NCBI RefSeq assembly: GCF_020400585.1
Contig: NZ_JAINVF010000006.1
Location: 186,001-250,000, forward strand
DNA from: Streptomyces sp. NK08204
GTDB lineage: Bacteria; Actinomycetota; Actinomycetes; Streptomycetales; Streptomycetaceae
Reading direction: 5' to 3'
DNA: 64,000 bases
This document shows, in pieces, positions 41,977-52,533 of the stretch. The first letter of the stretch is position 1; each line of letters begins with the position of its first letter. The translations under genes were made by a program, and so were the position numbers. Below the pieces are notes generated by a model that was given only the letters and a program-made list of their open reading frames with translations, was not told the DNA's origin and ran no database searches.

Positions 41977-42870
41977 ATGCCCGCACCCGTGCCCGCAACC
42001 GCCAGACATCGTTGTCGCACCGTCCTGACGGGGCTCCTCACCCTCGCCACCGCCGTCGTCGTGTCGCTCGCCGCGACGGCGCCGGCCTCCGCCGCCGACA
42101 CCTGGACGGAGACCGGCTCCGACCGCGCCGACCCGCTGACCGAGAGCCAGGGTCTGACCTCGGTGGAGGTCCCGGCGGGCAGCCCCAACCGCTACACCGG
42201 CATCGGCACCATCCCCCTCAGCGTCTCCCTGCGCGGCTGGAATCACGTCGGTGACCCCGACGCCTCGTCCAACGGCTACTACATCGAGCCCTACCAGAGG
42301 GACTCCGGCAACTCGAAGATGTTCCGGGTGCAGGCACCGGACGGCGCCTGGTCCGAGTACGTCCACACGCTCGGTGCCGGCGAGGCCCTGAACAACTCCT
42401 GGGTCGCGATCTCCCCGGACGGCCAGTGGATGCTGTCGGGCGAGTGGGGAACCATGAGCCGCCTGCTGGTCTTCCCGACCCCCGGGCTCAACCCGGCCAC
42501 CTCACCCTCGGTGGACCTCCCGCAGGCCTCCACCGTCCACCTGGACCGTCCGGTGCGCGACGTCCAGGGCTGCGACTTCTCCGGCCCGACGACCCTGCTG
42601 TGCTCCTCCGACGACCCGGACGGAAGCCTCTTCGGTCTCACCAAGCCGCTGCTCCAGATCGATCTGTCGGCCGCCCCGGACGGCTCCGCGGACGTCGTCG
42701 GACATGTCACGGCCCTGCGCCAGATGCCGCTGCGCAGCTCCTGTTCGGGCACCTTCGAGGTGGAGGGCATCGACTACGACCGTCGTACCGGCGTCCTGCG
42801 CGCGGTTGTCGTGTCGCCCGGGTTCTGCGTGCTCACCGACAGCATGACCTACAGGTTCTCCCGCGGCTGA
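41977..42870 (+). CDS. Secreted protein of unknown function
   Basis: The 297-residue protein has a Sec signal peptide with a basic start, a hydrophobic core (VLTGLLTLATAVVVSLAA) and cleavage after ASA near residue 36. The mature part has four cysteines and beta-propeller-like text (WVAISPDGQWMLSGEWGTMS). I do not recognise a family. The CAGGAG site supports the ATG at 41977. It is a single gene. Confidence 0.82.
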   Translation: MPAPVPATARHRCRTVLTGLLTLATAVVVSLAATAPASAADTWTETGSDRADPLTESQGLTSVEVPAGSPNRYTGIGTIPLSVSLRGWNHVGDPDASSNGYYIEPYQRDSGNSKMFRVQAPDGAWSEYVHTLGAGEALNNSWVAISPDGQWMLSGEWGTMSRLLVFPTPGLNPATSPSVDLPQASTVHLDRPVRDVQGCDFSGPTTLLCSSDDPDGSLFGLTKPLLQIDLSAAPDGSADVVGHVTALRQMPLRSSCSGTFEVEGIDYDRRTGVLRAVVVSPGFCVLTDSMTYRFSRG

Positions 42871-42982
42871 CCCGACCGGGTACGCAGCGGTAGTGCTCAC
42901 CGACCGGTGGTGCTTTGCTGGGATGGACGCGGTGGGGCGTCGGGTCCGTGCCGCCGCGGCGGGCTCACGAAAGGAGCGGGCA

Positions 42983-43357
42983 ATGACGAACACGGAGCGG
43001 TCGCACCCGGAAACCGTCTCGGTGGAGATCAGCGGATGCTCCAAGGAGGACGCCCGCACCGTCTTCGACGTGCTCGGCAGGTGTTTCGCGTCCGACCGCG
43101 GGCCGGACGAGGTGCCGCAGCAGCTCCACGAGACCCGCCCGATGGTGTGGCTCGGCACGTACGACGTGGCGGAGTCCCACGGGCAGGGCTTCCCGCCCGT
43201 CCACCTCGACCATTCCGTCCTGGCGGACGTCCAGGGCGGCTACTGGGCCGTGGACCGCTTCCGTCACACGCTGGACTCCATCTTCACCGTCCACGAGACG
43301 TGCACGGCCTCCGGCGATCAGGAGCGGGACCTCCACCTGCGCCTGGAAAGCCGCTGA
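42983..43357 (+). CDS. Small hypothetical protein
   Basis: The 124-residue soluble protein is acidic, with VSVEISGCSKEDARTVFDVL suggesting an alpha-beta sandwich, and CTASGDQERDLHLRLESR at its end. I do not recognise a family. AAGGAG precedes the ATG at 42983, and a perfect 15-base hairpin terminates the transcript, so expression is likely. Confidence 0.8.
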   Translation: MTNTERSHPETVSVEISGCSKEDARTVFDVLGRCFASDRGPDEVPQQLHETRPMVWLGTYDVAESHGQGFPPVHLDHSVLADVQGGYWAVDRFRHTLDSIFTVHETCTASGDQERDLHLRLESR

Positions 43358-43373
43358 CAGGGCTCACTGCGAC

Positions 43374-43408
43374 AGCGCCCCGGCCGGTTCCTGACCGGCC
43401 GGGGCGCT
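43374..43408 (+). terminator. Perfect 15-base-pair hairpin
   Basis: AGCGCCCCGGCCGGT (43374-43388) pairs completely with 43394-43408 around TCCTG, 16 bases after the stop of the small gene. No T-tract follows. Confidence 0.75.
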
Positions 43409-43517
43409 GGTGTGCCGTCACCTCGTGCCGTCATCCCCGTGTCCTCACCGGGAGCCGTCACCTCACGGCGGCCACTCCGGTCGGTGACCGAAGTGGCCCG
43501 AGTCACCTCCATGCGTT

Positions 43518-45606
<2,089 letters not shown>

Positions 45607-45625
45607 GGGCCGTACCCCGCCTCCC

Positions 45626-45637
45626 TAGGATGAGCCC
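45626..45637 (+). promoter_or_regulatory. Leaderless -10 element of the second PadR gene
   Basis: TAGGAT (45626-45631) stands six bases before the ATG at 45638 with no ribosome site, so this PadR gene may have its own promoter besides read-through from the oxidoreductase. Confidence 0.5.
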
Positions 45638-46180
45638 ATGTCACTCCCGCACGCGATCCTCACGGCCCTGCTGGAAAAGCCCTCGTCAGGGCTGGAGCTG
45701 ACCCGCCGGTTCGACAAGTCGATCGGTTACTTCTGGTCCGCGACGCACCAGCAGATCTATCGCGAGCTGGGGAAACTCGAGGCCGAGGGCTACATCCGCA
45801 CACTGCCGGCCGAGCAGCCGGCCCGCGGGCAGAAGAAGAGCTACGAGGTCCTGCCCGCGGGCCGCGCCGAACTGGCCCGCTGGACCGCCGCCGGGCAGGA
45901 CCCCAAACCGCTCCGGGACGTGCTCCTGCTGCGGCTGCGTGCCGCCGCCGTGGTCGGCACGGCGGGCCTGGAGGACGACCTGCGCCGCCACCTGGAGCTG
46001 CACCGGCGGCAGTTGGACGAGTACCAAGAGATCGAGAAGCGCGACTTCCCGCCCGACCGGGACGCCCCGCAGGACCGGCTGCGCCATCTGGTGCTGCGGG
46101 CGGGCATCGATCTGGAGACCTTCTGGACGCAGTGGCTCACCCAGGCGGTGGAGGAGCTGGCACGACTCCCTGAAGCCTGA
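45638..46180 (+). CDS. PadR family transcriptional regulator
   Basis: The 180-residue protein has the PadR winged helix at the N-terminus (SLPHAILTALLEKPSSGLEL, YFWSATHQQIYRELGKLE) and the long C-terminal helical domain (HLELHRRQLDEYQEIE). It is related to the other PadR at 36770 in plan, and lies 31 bases after the oxidoreductase gene. The palindrome ahead of that gene, with ATGCAA/TTGCAT half-sites, is a likely target. Confidence 0.92.
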   Translation: MSLPHAILTALLEKPSSGLELTRRFDKSIGYFWSATHQQIYRELGKLEAEGYIRTLPAEQPARGQKKSYEVLPAGRAELARWTAAGQDPKPLRDVLLLRLRAAAVVGTAGLEDDLRRHLELHRRQLDEYQEIEKRDFPPDRDAPQDRLRHLVLRAGIDLETFWTQWLTQAVEELARLPEA

Positions 46181-46204
46181 AGCCTGCCGAGGCCGCTGAC
46201 AGCT

Positions 46205-46744
46205 TCAGAGGCGGTACGGCTTCGAGCGGCGGCGCAGGTACCAGCCCGTGGCGATGACACCTGTGCCGACCAGGGCCGCGCCCACGCCGAGGGTGAGCGT
46301 GCCGTAGTCGCGGGCGGCGCCGCCCAGGCCGCCCATCACACCCCGGGAGGGGGCCGGCGTCGACGTCGACGAGATGGTGGGACCCGTGGCGGAGGAGACG
46401 ATGACCGACTGCGTACCCGCCGTGCTGCCGCTGGAGCAGACCACCACGACGGTGTACGTCCCCGGGTTCACCCCCGACCAGGCCGCCGACTGGCTGATGG
46501 TCGTGCCGGACAGGGCCACCTGCCGGCCCTGCGAGAAGTTCTGCTGACGGCTGGTCAGCAGAGCGGCCGTGCCCCAGCTGCCGTTGATCTGGGTGCACGC
46601 GCTGGTGACCACCGAGACCATGGAGCCGGTGGTGCTCACGGAGATGCCCGAGGCTGCCGCGGACGGCCCGGCGAGCCCGGCCGGGAGCGCGGCGGCAGCC
46701 GCCAGGGTCAGGCCGGAGCCGAGAAGGAGTCGTCTAGTGCGCAT
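46205..46744 (-). CDS. Exported protein with C-terminal membrane anchor
   Basis: The 179-residue protein has a twin-Arg-like but Sec-type signal (RTRRLLLGSGLTLAAAAALP, cleavage after SAAA), a Ser/Thr-rich beta-type domain with two cysteines (SACTQ and VVVVCSSG), a Pro/Ser stalk and a final membrane helix followed by YLRRRSKPYRL. No sortase LPxTG motif is present. GGAGG lies seven bases before the ATG at 46744. Function unknown. Confidence 0.82.
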   Translation of the reverse strand: MRTRRLLLGSGLTLAAAAALPAGLAGPSAAASGISVSTTGSMVSVVTSACTQINGSWGTAALLTSRQQNFSQGRQVALSGTTISQSAAWSGVNPGTYTVVVVCSSGSTAGTQSVIVSSATGPTISSTSTPAPSRGVMGGLGGAARDYGTLTLGVGAALVGTGVIATGWYLRRRSKPYRL

Positions 46745-46945
46745 TGGCTGGCCTCCGGCGGCACGGGTGGCGGTACGTCCCATGCGCCGCCGAGGGTCGG
46801 GAAGCGTCCGTGCTGCCTCAACCGAAGCCAACGCGGACTCGGGAGGGCCCGCACGTGGACGGCATCCGGCCAGGTGACGGATTCCTTCGTCCGGCGCAGA
46901 CCGGCACGCCGCCGGCGTACCGCCGGTGTGCGGGTGGGCGGCGGG

Positions 46946-47923
46946 TCAGCCGCCCGTGGTCACCGTCCGCTCCGGCGAGAACCCGCCCCAGGTGCCGTCG
47001 GGCAGCCGCGCCCGCAGCCGTACCCGGTGCTCGGCCCCGGGGTCCCGGCCGGCGTAGAAGCTGTACGTCGCCCGGCCGCGCGGCGGTGTGCCGCCCCACA
47101 CCAGCGAGGTGGCCGTCCTGCCGTCGAGCTGGATCTGGTACTCCGTGATCACGCCGTCCGTGCGCGGCGGATCCCAGGCCAGGTCGATGTAGTAGGCCCC
47201 GCCGGTCCCGTGGGTCGAGGCGGTGAAGCCACCGGGCGCGGTGTCGGTGTCCCGGCCGTCATCGGTGCCCGGTGTACCGATCCGGACCGGGGCGCTCGCC
47301 GGGGAGAGGTTGTCGGCCGCGTCCCGGGCCCGCACGGTGAACACGTACCGGGTGCCGGGGCGCAACCCGGTGACCACCGTCGCCGTCTGGTCCCCGCCGA
47401 CGCTGTGGATCTTCACCCCGCCCTGGTAGACGTCGTACGACACCACCGCCCGGTCGTCCCGGGAGGCTGCCCAGGACAGCTCGGCGGCCCGGTTGCCCAC
47501 GACCCGTCCGGCCGGACGCCGCGGGCGGGTCGGGGCCGAGTGGTCCGCGGCGGTCACGGCGGGCGTCCGTGCCCGCACCGCCGGGCTGGACGGCCCGAGA
47601 CGCCCGTCGGTGTCCCGGGCCCGCACGGTGAAGACATAGAGGGTGGACGGCCTGAGCCTGGTGACGTCCACCATGTGCTGAGAGCCCGGTACTTCCCCCA
47701 CCTTTGTGGTGCCGCGATAGACCTCGTAGGAGCGGATGCCTCGTGTGTCCGGCACCGCGTTCCACATCACGTGCACGCTGCGGGCGCTGCCGGCCGCGGC
47801 GGTGACACCGCTCGGGGCACCGGGTGCGCGGCCGTCGTCGCCGTCGGCCCCCCGGCTGCAGCCGCAGGCCGCCGCCAGCAGGGCCGCACAGACCAGCACC
47901 GACGGAAGGGGAACGCGTCGCAC
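46946..47923 (-). CDS. Lipoprotein with three fibronectin type III domains
   Basis: The 325-residue protein has a lipoprotein signal (CAALLAAACGCS; lipobox LAAAC) and three FN3 domains: about 38-120 (APGAPSGVTAAAGSARSVHV), 130-217 (ELSWAASRDDRAVVSYDVYQ) and 228-320. FN3 modules occur in streptomycete exported glycosidases as spacers; here no catalytic domain is attached, so it is a surface binding or spacer protein. GGGAGG supports the GTG at 47923. Confidence 0.87.
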   Translation of the reverse strand: MRRVPLPSVLVCAALLAAACGCSRGADGDDGRAPGAPSGVTAAAGSARSVHVMWNAVPDTRGIRSYEVYRGTTKVGEVPGSQHMVDVTRLRPSTLYVFTVRARDTDGRLGPSSPAVRARTPAVTAADHSAPTRPRRPAGRVVGNRAAELSWAASRDDRAVVSYDVYQGGVKIHSVGGDQTATVVTGLRPGTRYVFTVRARDAADNLSPASAPVRIGTPGTDDGRDTDTAPGGFTASTHGTGGAYYIDLAWDPPRTDGVITEYQIQLDGRTATSLVWGGTPPRGRATYSFYAGRDPGAEHRVRLRARLPDGTWGGFSPERTVTTGG

Positions 47924-48303
47924 CTGCCTGCCTCCCGGGGAACGGTGGCACGGAATAGGTCCGGACCAATATGCCCGGCCGGGTCGGCCGCAGCAAGAGG
48001 GGTGCGGTTGGTGACCACGCCGGGCCGTTACGTATGCTGAGGGTCGCTGTAGCTGAACTTCCTGACGGATCAGGGGTGTTCATGTCTCCGGCGCGGACAC
48101 GCTGTCGTCGCCGAACCCGCGCCGACGCGGGCGGCCGGGGGCCTGGGCGACACCGGCCCGGTTCCCCGGCTCCGCTTCACGACGCGTCAGGCTCACGGCG
48201 AAACACTGCTCCATCCGGCCCCGTCCCGGGTGGACCTGCGCGCAGAGCCGCATCACATTGGGCACGATGTCCGCTCCGTCCCCCCGAGGAGAGGGTCCTC
48301 ATC
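47924..48303. other. Divergent intergenic region
   Basis: The 380-base gap lies between the FN3 lipoprotein and the chitosanase gene. An AT-richer patch around 48029-48045 (TTACGTATGCT) may hold the chitosanase promoter, and CTGACGGATCAGG (48061-48073) contains a CTGA/TCAG dyad. No gene is seen. Confidence 0.4.
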
Positions 48304-49002
48304 GTGCGTGTCCATGCGCCGGCGCTGGCCGCGGCCGGCGCCGCCCTGCTCGCCCCGGCGGCGCCGGCCCCGGCCACCGCCGTTGCGTCCCCGGCAAGAA
48401 CCGTGGCCCGCAGCGCGGGCGCTGTCGCAGCTGCCGACCTGCTGGCCCGGCTCGACGCGTGCACCCAGGTCTCCCACGGCCGCTACCGCACCGACGCCGG
48501 CCGCCCCGCGACCGTCCCGGTCTGCGGCACCCGCGACGCCGTCTTCTGGAAGGCCGACCTCGACATCGACTGCGACGGCCGGCCCACCGCGCGCTGCAAC
48601 CGGCGCACCGACCCGCACTTCTTCGCCTCCACCGCCTACCAGCAGTCCGACGGCCGCCGGCTGAACGCCGAGACGCTTCCCTACATCGTGGTACCGGCGC
48701 CGAGCGGCATCTGGAACCACCGCGCGGCGGGCGTGCGCGGCGGCTCCGTCGCCGCCGTCGTCTACCGGGGCCGGGTGCAGTACGCGGTCGTCGGTGACAC
48801 CGGCCCGCGCGACACCATCGGCGAGGCCTCCTACGCTGCTGCCCAGGGGCTCGGCATGCGGGCCGACCCCCGCGCCGGCGGGGCGGACTCCGGCGTCACC
48901 TACATCGCCTTCAAGAACTCCCGCGTCGCTCCCATCGAGGACCGCCGGGCGGCGGTGGCGACGGGGGAGCGCCTGGCCCGGCTCTTCGTGGCGAACCACT
49001 GA
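48304..49002 (+). CDS. GH75-type chitosanase, secreted
   Basis: The 232-residue protein has a signal peptide (residues 1 to about 28) and a GH75 domain: FWKADLDIDCDGRPTARCN, FFASTAYQQSDGR, LNAETLPYIVVP and VVGDTGPRDTIGEASYAAAQ. The conserved Asp (DIDCDG) and Glu (TIGEAS) are where family GH75 has its catalytic acids. It would hydrolyse chitosan outside the cell. Start is the GTG at 48304, after a purine-rich stretch; an upstream start is possible. Convergent with the dha operon. Confidence 0.88.
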   Translation: MRVHAPALAAAGAALLAPAAPAPATAVASPARTVARSAGAVAAADLLARLDACTQVSHGRYRTDAGRPATVPVCGTRDAVFWKADLDIDCDGRPTARCNRRTDPHFFASTAYQQSDGRRLNAETLPYIVVPAPSGIWNHRAAGVRGGSVAAVVYRGRVQYAVVGDTGPRDTIGEASYAAAQGLGMRADPRAGGADSGVTYIAFKNSRVAPIEDRRAAVATGERLARLFVANH

Positions 49003-49110
49003 CCGGCCGCACCCCCGGTTGCCTCTCAGGCCGCTGTCCCGGACAGTGCGTCGGACGACGTGGCGAACGGTGTGCTGAACGGTGTGCCGGGCGGTTCACC
49101 GAACGGCGTG

Positions 49111-49521
49111 TCAGACCTTCCGGTAGGCGTACGCCTCCGAGGCCGCCGCCACCACCGCGTCCAGGTCGGCGCCCGCCGCCGCCGTGACCACCGCGGCCAC
49201 CGCTCCCTCGACGAACGGGGCGTCCACCAGCCGTGTACCGGCGGGGACTTCGCCGCCCTCGGTGAGCAGCGCCTTCACGGTGAGGACCGCGCTGCCGAGG
49301 TCGGCGAGCACCGCGACCCCGGCACCCCGGTCGACCGAGGCCGCCGCCGCGGAGATCAGCTCGGCGCTGGTGCCGAGCCTGCCGCCCTCCGCACCGCCCG
49401 CCGCCGCGACCGGCACCGCCGTGGCCCCGCCCGCCAGGCCCTTGGCCAGTTCGGCGACGGACGCGGCGACGTCCGCGCTGTGCGACACCAGCACGATCCC
49501 GACCAGCTTCATGTCGCTCAC
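49111..49521 (-). CDS. dhaM: Dihydroxyacetone kinase phosphotransfer subunit DhaM
   Basis: The 136-residue protein is a single EIIA-man-like domain with the phosphorylatable His14 in VLVSHSADVA, followed by the typical AEGGRLGTSAELI-like segment. It receives phosphate from HPr and passes it to ADP bound on DhaL. Unlike the enterobacterial form it has no fused HPr or EI domain. GTG at 49521 with GGAGGG upstream; it follows dhaL by two bases and is the last gene of the operon. Confidence 0.92.
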   Translation of the reverse strand: MSDMKLVGIVLVSHSADVAASVAELAKGLAGGATAVPVAAAGGAEGGRLGTSAELISAAAASVDRGAGVAVLADLGSAVLTVKALLTEGGEVPAGTRLVDAPFVEGAVAAVVTAAAGADLDAVVAAASEAYAYRKV

Positions 49522-49523
49522 GG

Positions 49524-50123
49524 TCAGCCCTCCGCCGCCTCGGCCAGCGCGGCGATCAGCAGTGCCGACGACGTCGCGCCCGGATCCTGGTGGCCGATGC
49601 TGCGCTCACCGAGATAGCTGGCCCGGCCCTTGCGGGCCCGGAGCGCGATGGTGCCCACCGCCCCCTCCTCCGCGGCGGCGCGCGCGGCGGCGAAGCCGTC
49701 GCCGAGCGCGTCCACCGCCGGCACCAGAGCGTCGATCATGGTCTTGTCGCCGGGTGCCGCGCCACCGAGCCTCATCACCCCGTCGACCCCGGCACGCAGC
49801 GCCTCGGCCAGTTGCTCCTCGCCGACCTCGGCGGCGTCGCCGAGCGCCTTGCCGGTCCGGCGCAGCAGGGTGCCGTACAGCGGCCCGGCCGCGCCGCCCA
49901 CCGTCGAGATCAGCCTGTGCCCGGCCAGCGTCAGAACGGCACCCGGAGTCTGCGGCTCCTCCTTCTCCAGGGCGGTGCGCACGGCGGTGAACCCCCGCTG
50001 CAGATTGGTGCCGTGGTCGGCGTCCCCGATGGGCGAGTCGAGGGCGGTGAGCCGTTCCGCCTCGCGGTCGACGGACGCGGCGGTGGCCGTCATCCAGCGG
50101 CGGAAGAAATCGGCGTCGAGCAC
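49524..50123 (-). CDS. dhaL: Dihydroxyacetone kinase ADP-binding subunit DhaL
   Basis: The 199-residue helical-barrel protein contains the nucleotide-magnesium motif IGDADHGTNLQRGF with three aspartate/histidine ligands, and later GGAAGPLYGTLL. It carries a permanently bound ADP that is rephosphorylated by DhaM and transfers phosphate to dihydroxyacetone on DhaK. It lies between dhaK and dhaM in a tight minus-strand operon. Confidence 0.94.
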   Translation of the reverse strand: MLDADFFRRWMTATAASVDREAERLTALDSPIGDADHGTNLQRGFTAVRTALEKEEPQTPGAVLTLAGHRLISTVGGAAGPLYGTLLRRTGKALGDAAEVGEEQLAEALRAGVDGVMRLGGAAPGDKTMIDALVPAVDALGDGFAAARAAAEEGAVGTIALRARKGRASYLGERSIGHQDPGATSSALLIAALAEAAEG

Positions 50124-50180
50124 GTGATCTCCTTACGTGTCAGGGATGTTGATCGCTTCGCCCGCCGTGCGACGGCCGTT

Positions 50181-51173
50181 TCACATCCCCCAGCGCAGTG
50201 CCGGGGTCCTCACCGGGGCGTCCCACAGCCGCAGCAGTTCCTCGTCCACCTGGCACAGGGTGACCGAGACTCCGGCCATGTCGAGGGAGGTGACGTAGTT
50301 CCCGACGAGCGTGCGGGCCACGGCGACACCGCGCTCGCGCAGCACCCGCTGCACCTCGGCGTTGAACCCGTACAGCTCCAGCAGCGGGGTGGCGCCCATG
50401 CCGTTGACCAGGACGAGCACGGGGTTTCGCGGGGCCAGGTCGTCCAGGATCGCGTGGACCGCGAAGTCGGCGATCTCCCCCGAGGTCATCATCGCCCGCC
50501 GCTCCCGGCCCGGCTCGCCGTGGATGCCGATCCCCAACTCCAGTTCGCCCTCGGGCAGATCGAAGGTCGGGCTGCCCTTGGCCGGTGTCGTACAGGCGCT
50601 CAGCGCGACACCGAAACTCCGGGAGCCGGCGTTCACCTGCCGACCGATCGACTCGACCCGCTCCAGCGGCTGCCCCTCGGCCGCTGCGGCGCCCGCGATC
50701 TTCTCCACGAAGAGCGTCGCGCCGGTGCCGCGCCGGCCCGCCGTGTAGAGACTGTCGGTGACGGCCACGTCGTCGTCCACCAGCACCTTGGCGACCTGGA
50801 TGCCCTCGTCCTCGGCAAGTTCGGCCGCCATGTCGAAGTTCAGGACGTCACCCGTGTAGTTCTTCACGACGAACAGCACCCCGGCCCCGCTGTCCACGGC
50901 CGCCGCCGCCCGTGCCATCTGGTCCGGCACCGGAGAGGTGAACACCTCTCCCGGGCAGGCCGCCGACAGCATGCCCGGCCCGACGAACCCACCGTGCAGG
51001 GGCTCGTGTCCCGACCCTCCGCCCGATACGAGCGCGACCTGCCCGGCCACGGGAGCGTCCCGGCGTACGATCACCCGGTTCTCCACGTCCACGGTCAGGT
51101 CCGGATACGCGGCTGCCATCCCCCGCAGCGCATCCGCCACCACGGTCTCCGGGACGTTGATCAGCATCCTCAT
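50181..51173 (-). CDS. dhaK: Dihydroxyacetone kinase substrate-binding subunit DhaK
   Basis: The 330-residue protein shows DhaK motifs: VSGGGSGHEPLHGGFVGPGM, CPGEVFTSPVPDQM, VKNYTGDVLNFDMAAE and GVALSACTTPAKGSP near the substrate pocket. It binds dihydroxyacetone covalently as a hemiaminal. GGAGA precedes the ATG. First gene of dhaKLM, which yields dihydroxyacetone phosphate for glycolysis, using the PTS as phosphate source. A large perfect hairpin lies just upstream. Confidence 0.94.
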   Translation of the reverse strand: MRMLINVPETVVADALRGMAAAYPDLTVDVENRVIVRRDAPVAGQVALVSGGGSGHEPLHGGFVGPGMLSAACPGEVFTSPVPDQMARAAAAVDSGAGVLFVVKNYTGDVLNFDMAAELAEDEGIQVAKVLVDDDVAVTDSLYTAGRRGTGATLFVEKIAGAAAAEGQPLERVESIGRQVNAGSRSFGVALSACTTPAKGSPTFDLPEGELELGIGIHGEPGRERRAMMTSGEIADFAVHAILDDLAPRNPVLVLVNGMGATPLLELYGFNAEVQRVLRERGVAVARTLVGNYVTSLDMAGVSVTLCQVDEELLRLWDAPVRTPALRWGM

Positions 51174-51201
51174 GGGTGTCTCCTCGGGAGCTTGGCACTT
51201 G

Positions 51202-51237
51202 AGCCCGGTGACCTGCGTCTTCGCAGGTCACCGGGCT
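51202..51237. terminator. Perfect 16-base-pair hairpin upstream of dhaK
   Basis: AGCCCGGTGACCTGCG (51202-51217) pairs completely with 51222-51237 around TCTT. On the minus strand it lies 29 bases before the dhaK start and 409 bases after the hemerythrin stop. It may be a terminator insulating dha, or a leader element. Confidence 0.6.
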
Positions 51238-51645
51238 GAGGGCGATATGTGGTCTCGGCGGTTCGCTGGGGGTCGCAGGCGGGTGGTGGCGGGTCTGTCG
51301 CTGACTCGAAGCCGACGTCGGTGACAACGTGTCAGGTCATGGTGATCGCTGATCACTCGGTCGAACTGCCTTCTCTACCGGCAGTATCGACCCTGCGCCC
51401 GCGAAGGTCACCTGTCGTGGCGCACAGGACAGAGCGCATGGACGGTGCACGCGTGGCGTGCAGAGCACCTGCGCGGGCCGCGTTCTCCGTGGCCGTCCCC
51501 GCGGTGACCGGCGGCAGCTGCCGGTGAGCACGCCCGCTCCGGTGTCCCCGCCGCGTTCTCCGGATGCTGCGCGGCCCTGGCCGCCTCTGGCCGGACGGAC
51601 CTGACCGACCGCGCAGTCTTCTGCCCCGGCGAAGGCGGCGGTCCT
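51238..51645. other. Gap between hemerythrin and dha genes
   Basis: No gene is seen here. A dyad GTGATC-GCT-GATCAC (51342-51356) is the only notable element and could be a dha operator. Promoter boxes for dhaK were not identified with confidence. Confidence 0.4.
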
Positions 51646-52317
51646 TCAGGAGGCCCTGCGATGGCGTACGGCGTCGAGCGCCCGGTCGACGGGGCCGAGC
51701 ACCGGTGCGGCCAGCTTGTTCGCGGCCTCGTTGTTGACCCAGCGGTGCGGCCGGGTGGGCGCGTAGACCTGCGTGACTTTGACCTCGGTGCCCAGCATGC
51801 GCAGCCGGGAGGGGCTGATCGCCTTGCGCAGTGCCTTGAACTCCTCGCGTTCCTCACGTGCGGCGTGCTGGGTGACCGCGCGCCGGGCCTCGTTCAGGCG
51901 CCGCAGATACCCGGCGCCGTCCGGGCCGGTCCGCCACAGAGCGACCAGCAACTGCTTGGCCTCCTTCTCCTCGCCGCGCCGACGGGCGGCCAGTTCCCGG
52001 CCATGGCGGAGTGCGCGGCGCGCGACGGGGTGGACGTGCGCCTCTTCGGCGGCCTCGTGCACGGCGAGCAGGCGCATCAGCCGGTCGAAGTTCCGGCGGC
52101 GCCACGGGCCGGGCAGTGCGGCACGCAGGAAGCCCAGCTTGATCTGCCGGTGCTGGCGGGTGAGCAGGTCGACGACGTTCTCGCCGCCCAGAGCGCGTGC
52201 CATCCGCCGGGACCAGGCGGGAGTGGTCGTCGCGACGCCGACGGCCATCGCCTTTCCGGTGAGCAGCGGCTTGGCCCGCGCCGTCTTCAGTGCGGCCGAC
52301 TTGGTCAGGGTGCCCAT
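51646..52317 (-). CDS. Hemerythrin-type protein
   Basis: The 223-residue helical protein contains a hemerythrin (HHE) domain: VVDLLTRQHRQIKLGF, LLAVHEAAEEAHVHPVARRA and AVTQHAAREEREEFKAL, supplying the His/Glu ligands of a di-iron site. Streptomycete HHE proteins are often linked to osmotic or oxidative stress responses. A basic stretch follows the domain. GAGGAGG precedes the ATG. It is divergent from the thiamine enzyme gene across 216 bases, so the two may be co-regulated. Confidence 0.88.
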   Translation of the reverse strand: MGTLTKSAALKTARAKPLLTGKAMAVGVATTTPAWSRRMARALGGENVVDLLTRQHRQIKLGFLRAALPGPWRRRNFDRLMRLLAVHEAAEEAHVHPVARRALRHGRELAARRRGEEKEAKQLLVALWRTGPDGAGYLRRLNEARRAVTQHAAREEREEFKALRKAISPSRLRMLGTEVKVTQVYAPTRPHRWVNNEAANKLAAPVLGPVDRALDAVRHRRAS

Positions 52318-52533
52318 GATCCCTCCTCACTCCGGACTCAGCGGTCACGGGTACCCCGCCCGGACCACCCGTACGCACTCCCGGGCTGCTTTCCGGGCCT
52401 TGCCGATCGCCTGGTGTGCACCGGCACACATACGGCGACACAGCAGCCGGCCACCGGACCGGCAGGGTTTACGCGTGGCGCGGCGAGGCAACCCCGAGGC
52501 CCGACCCTCGCACCTCCTGCTAGGAGAACGCCC

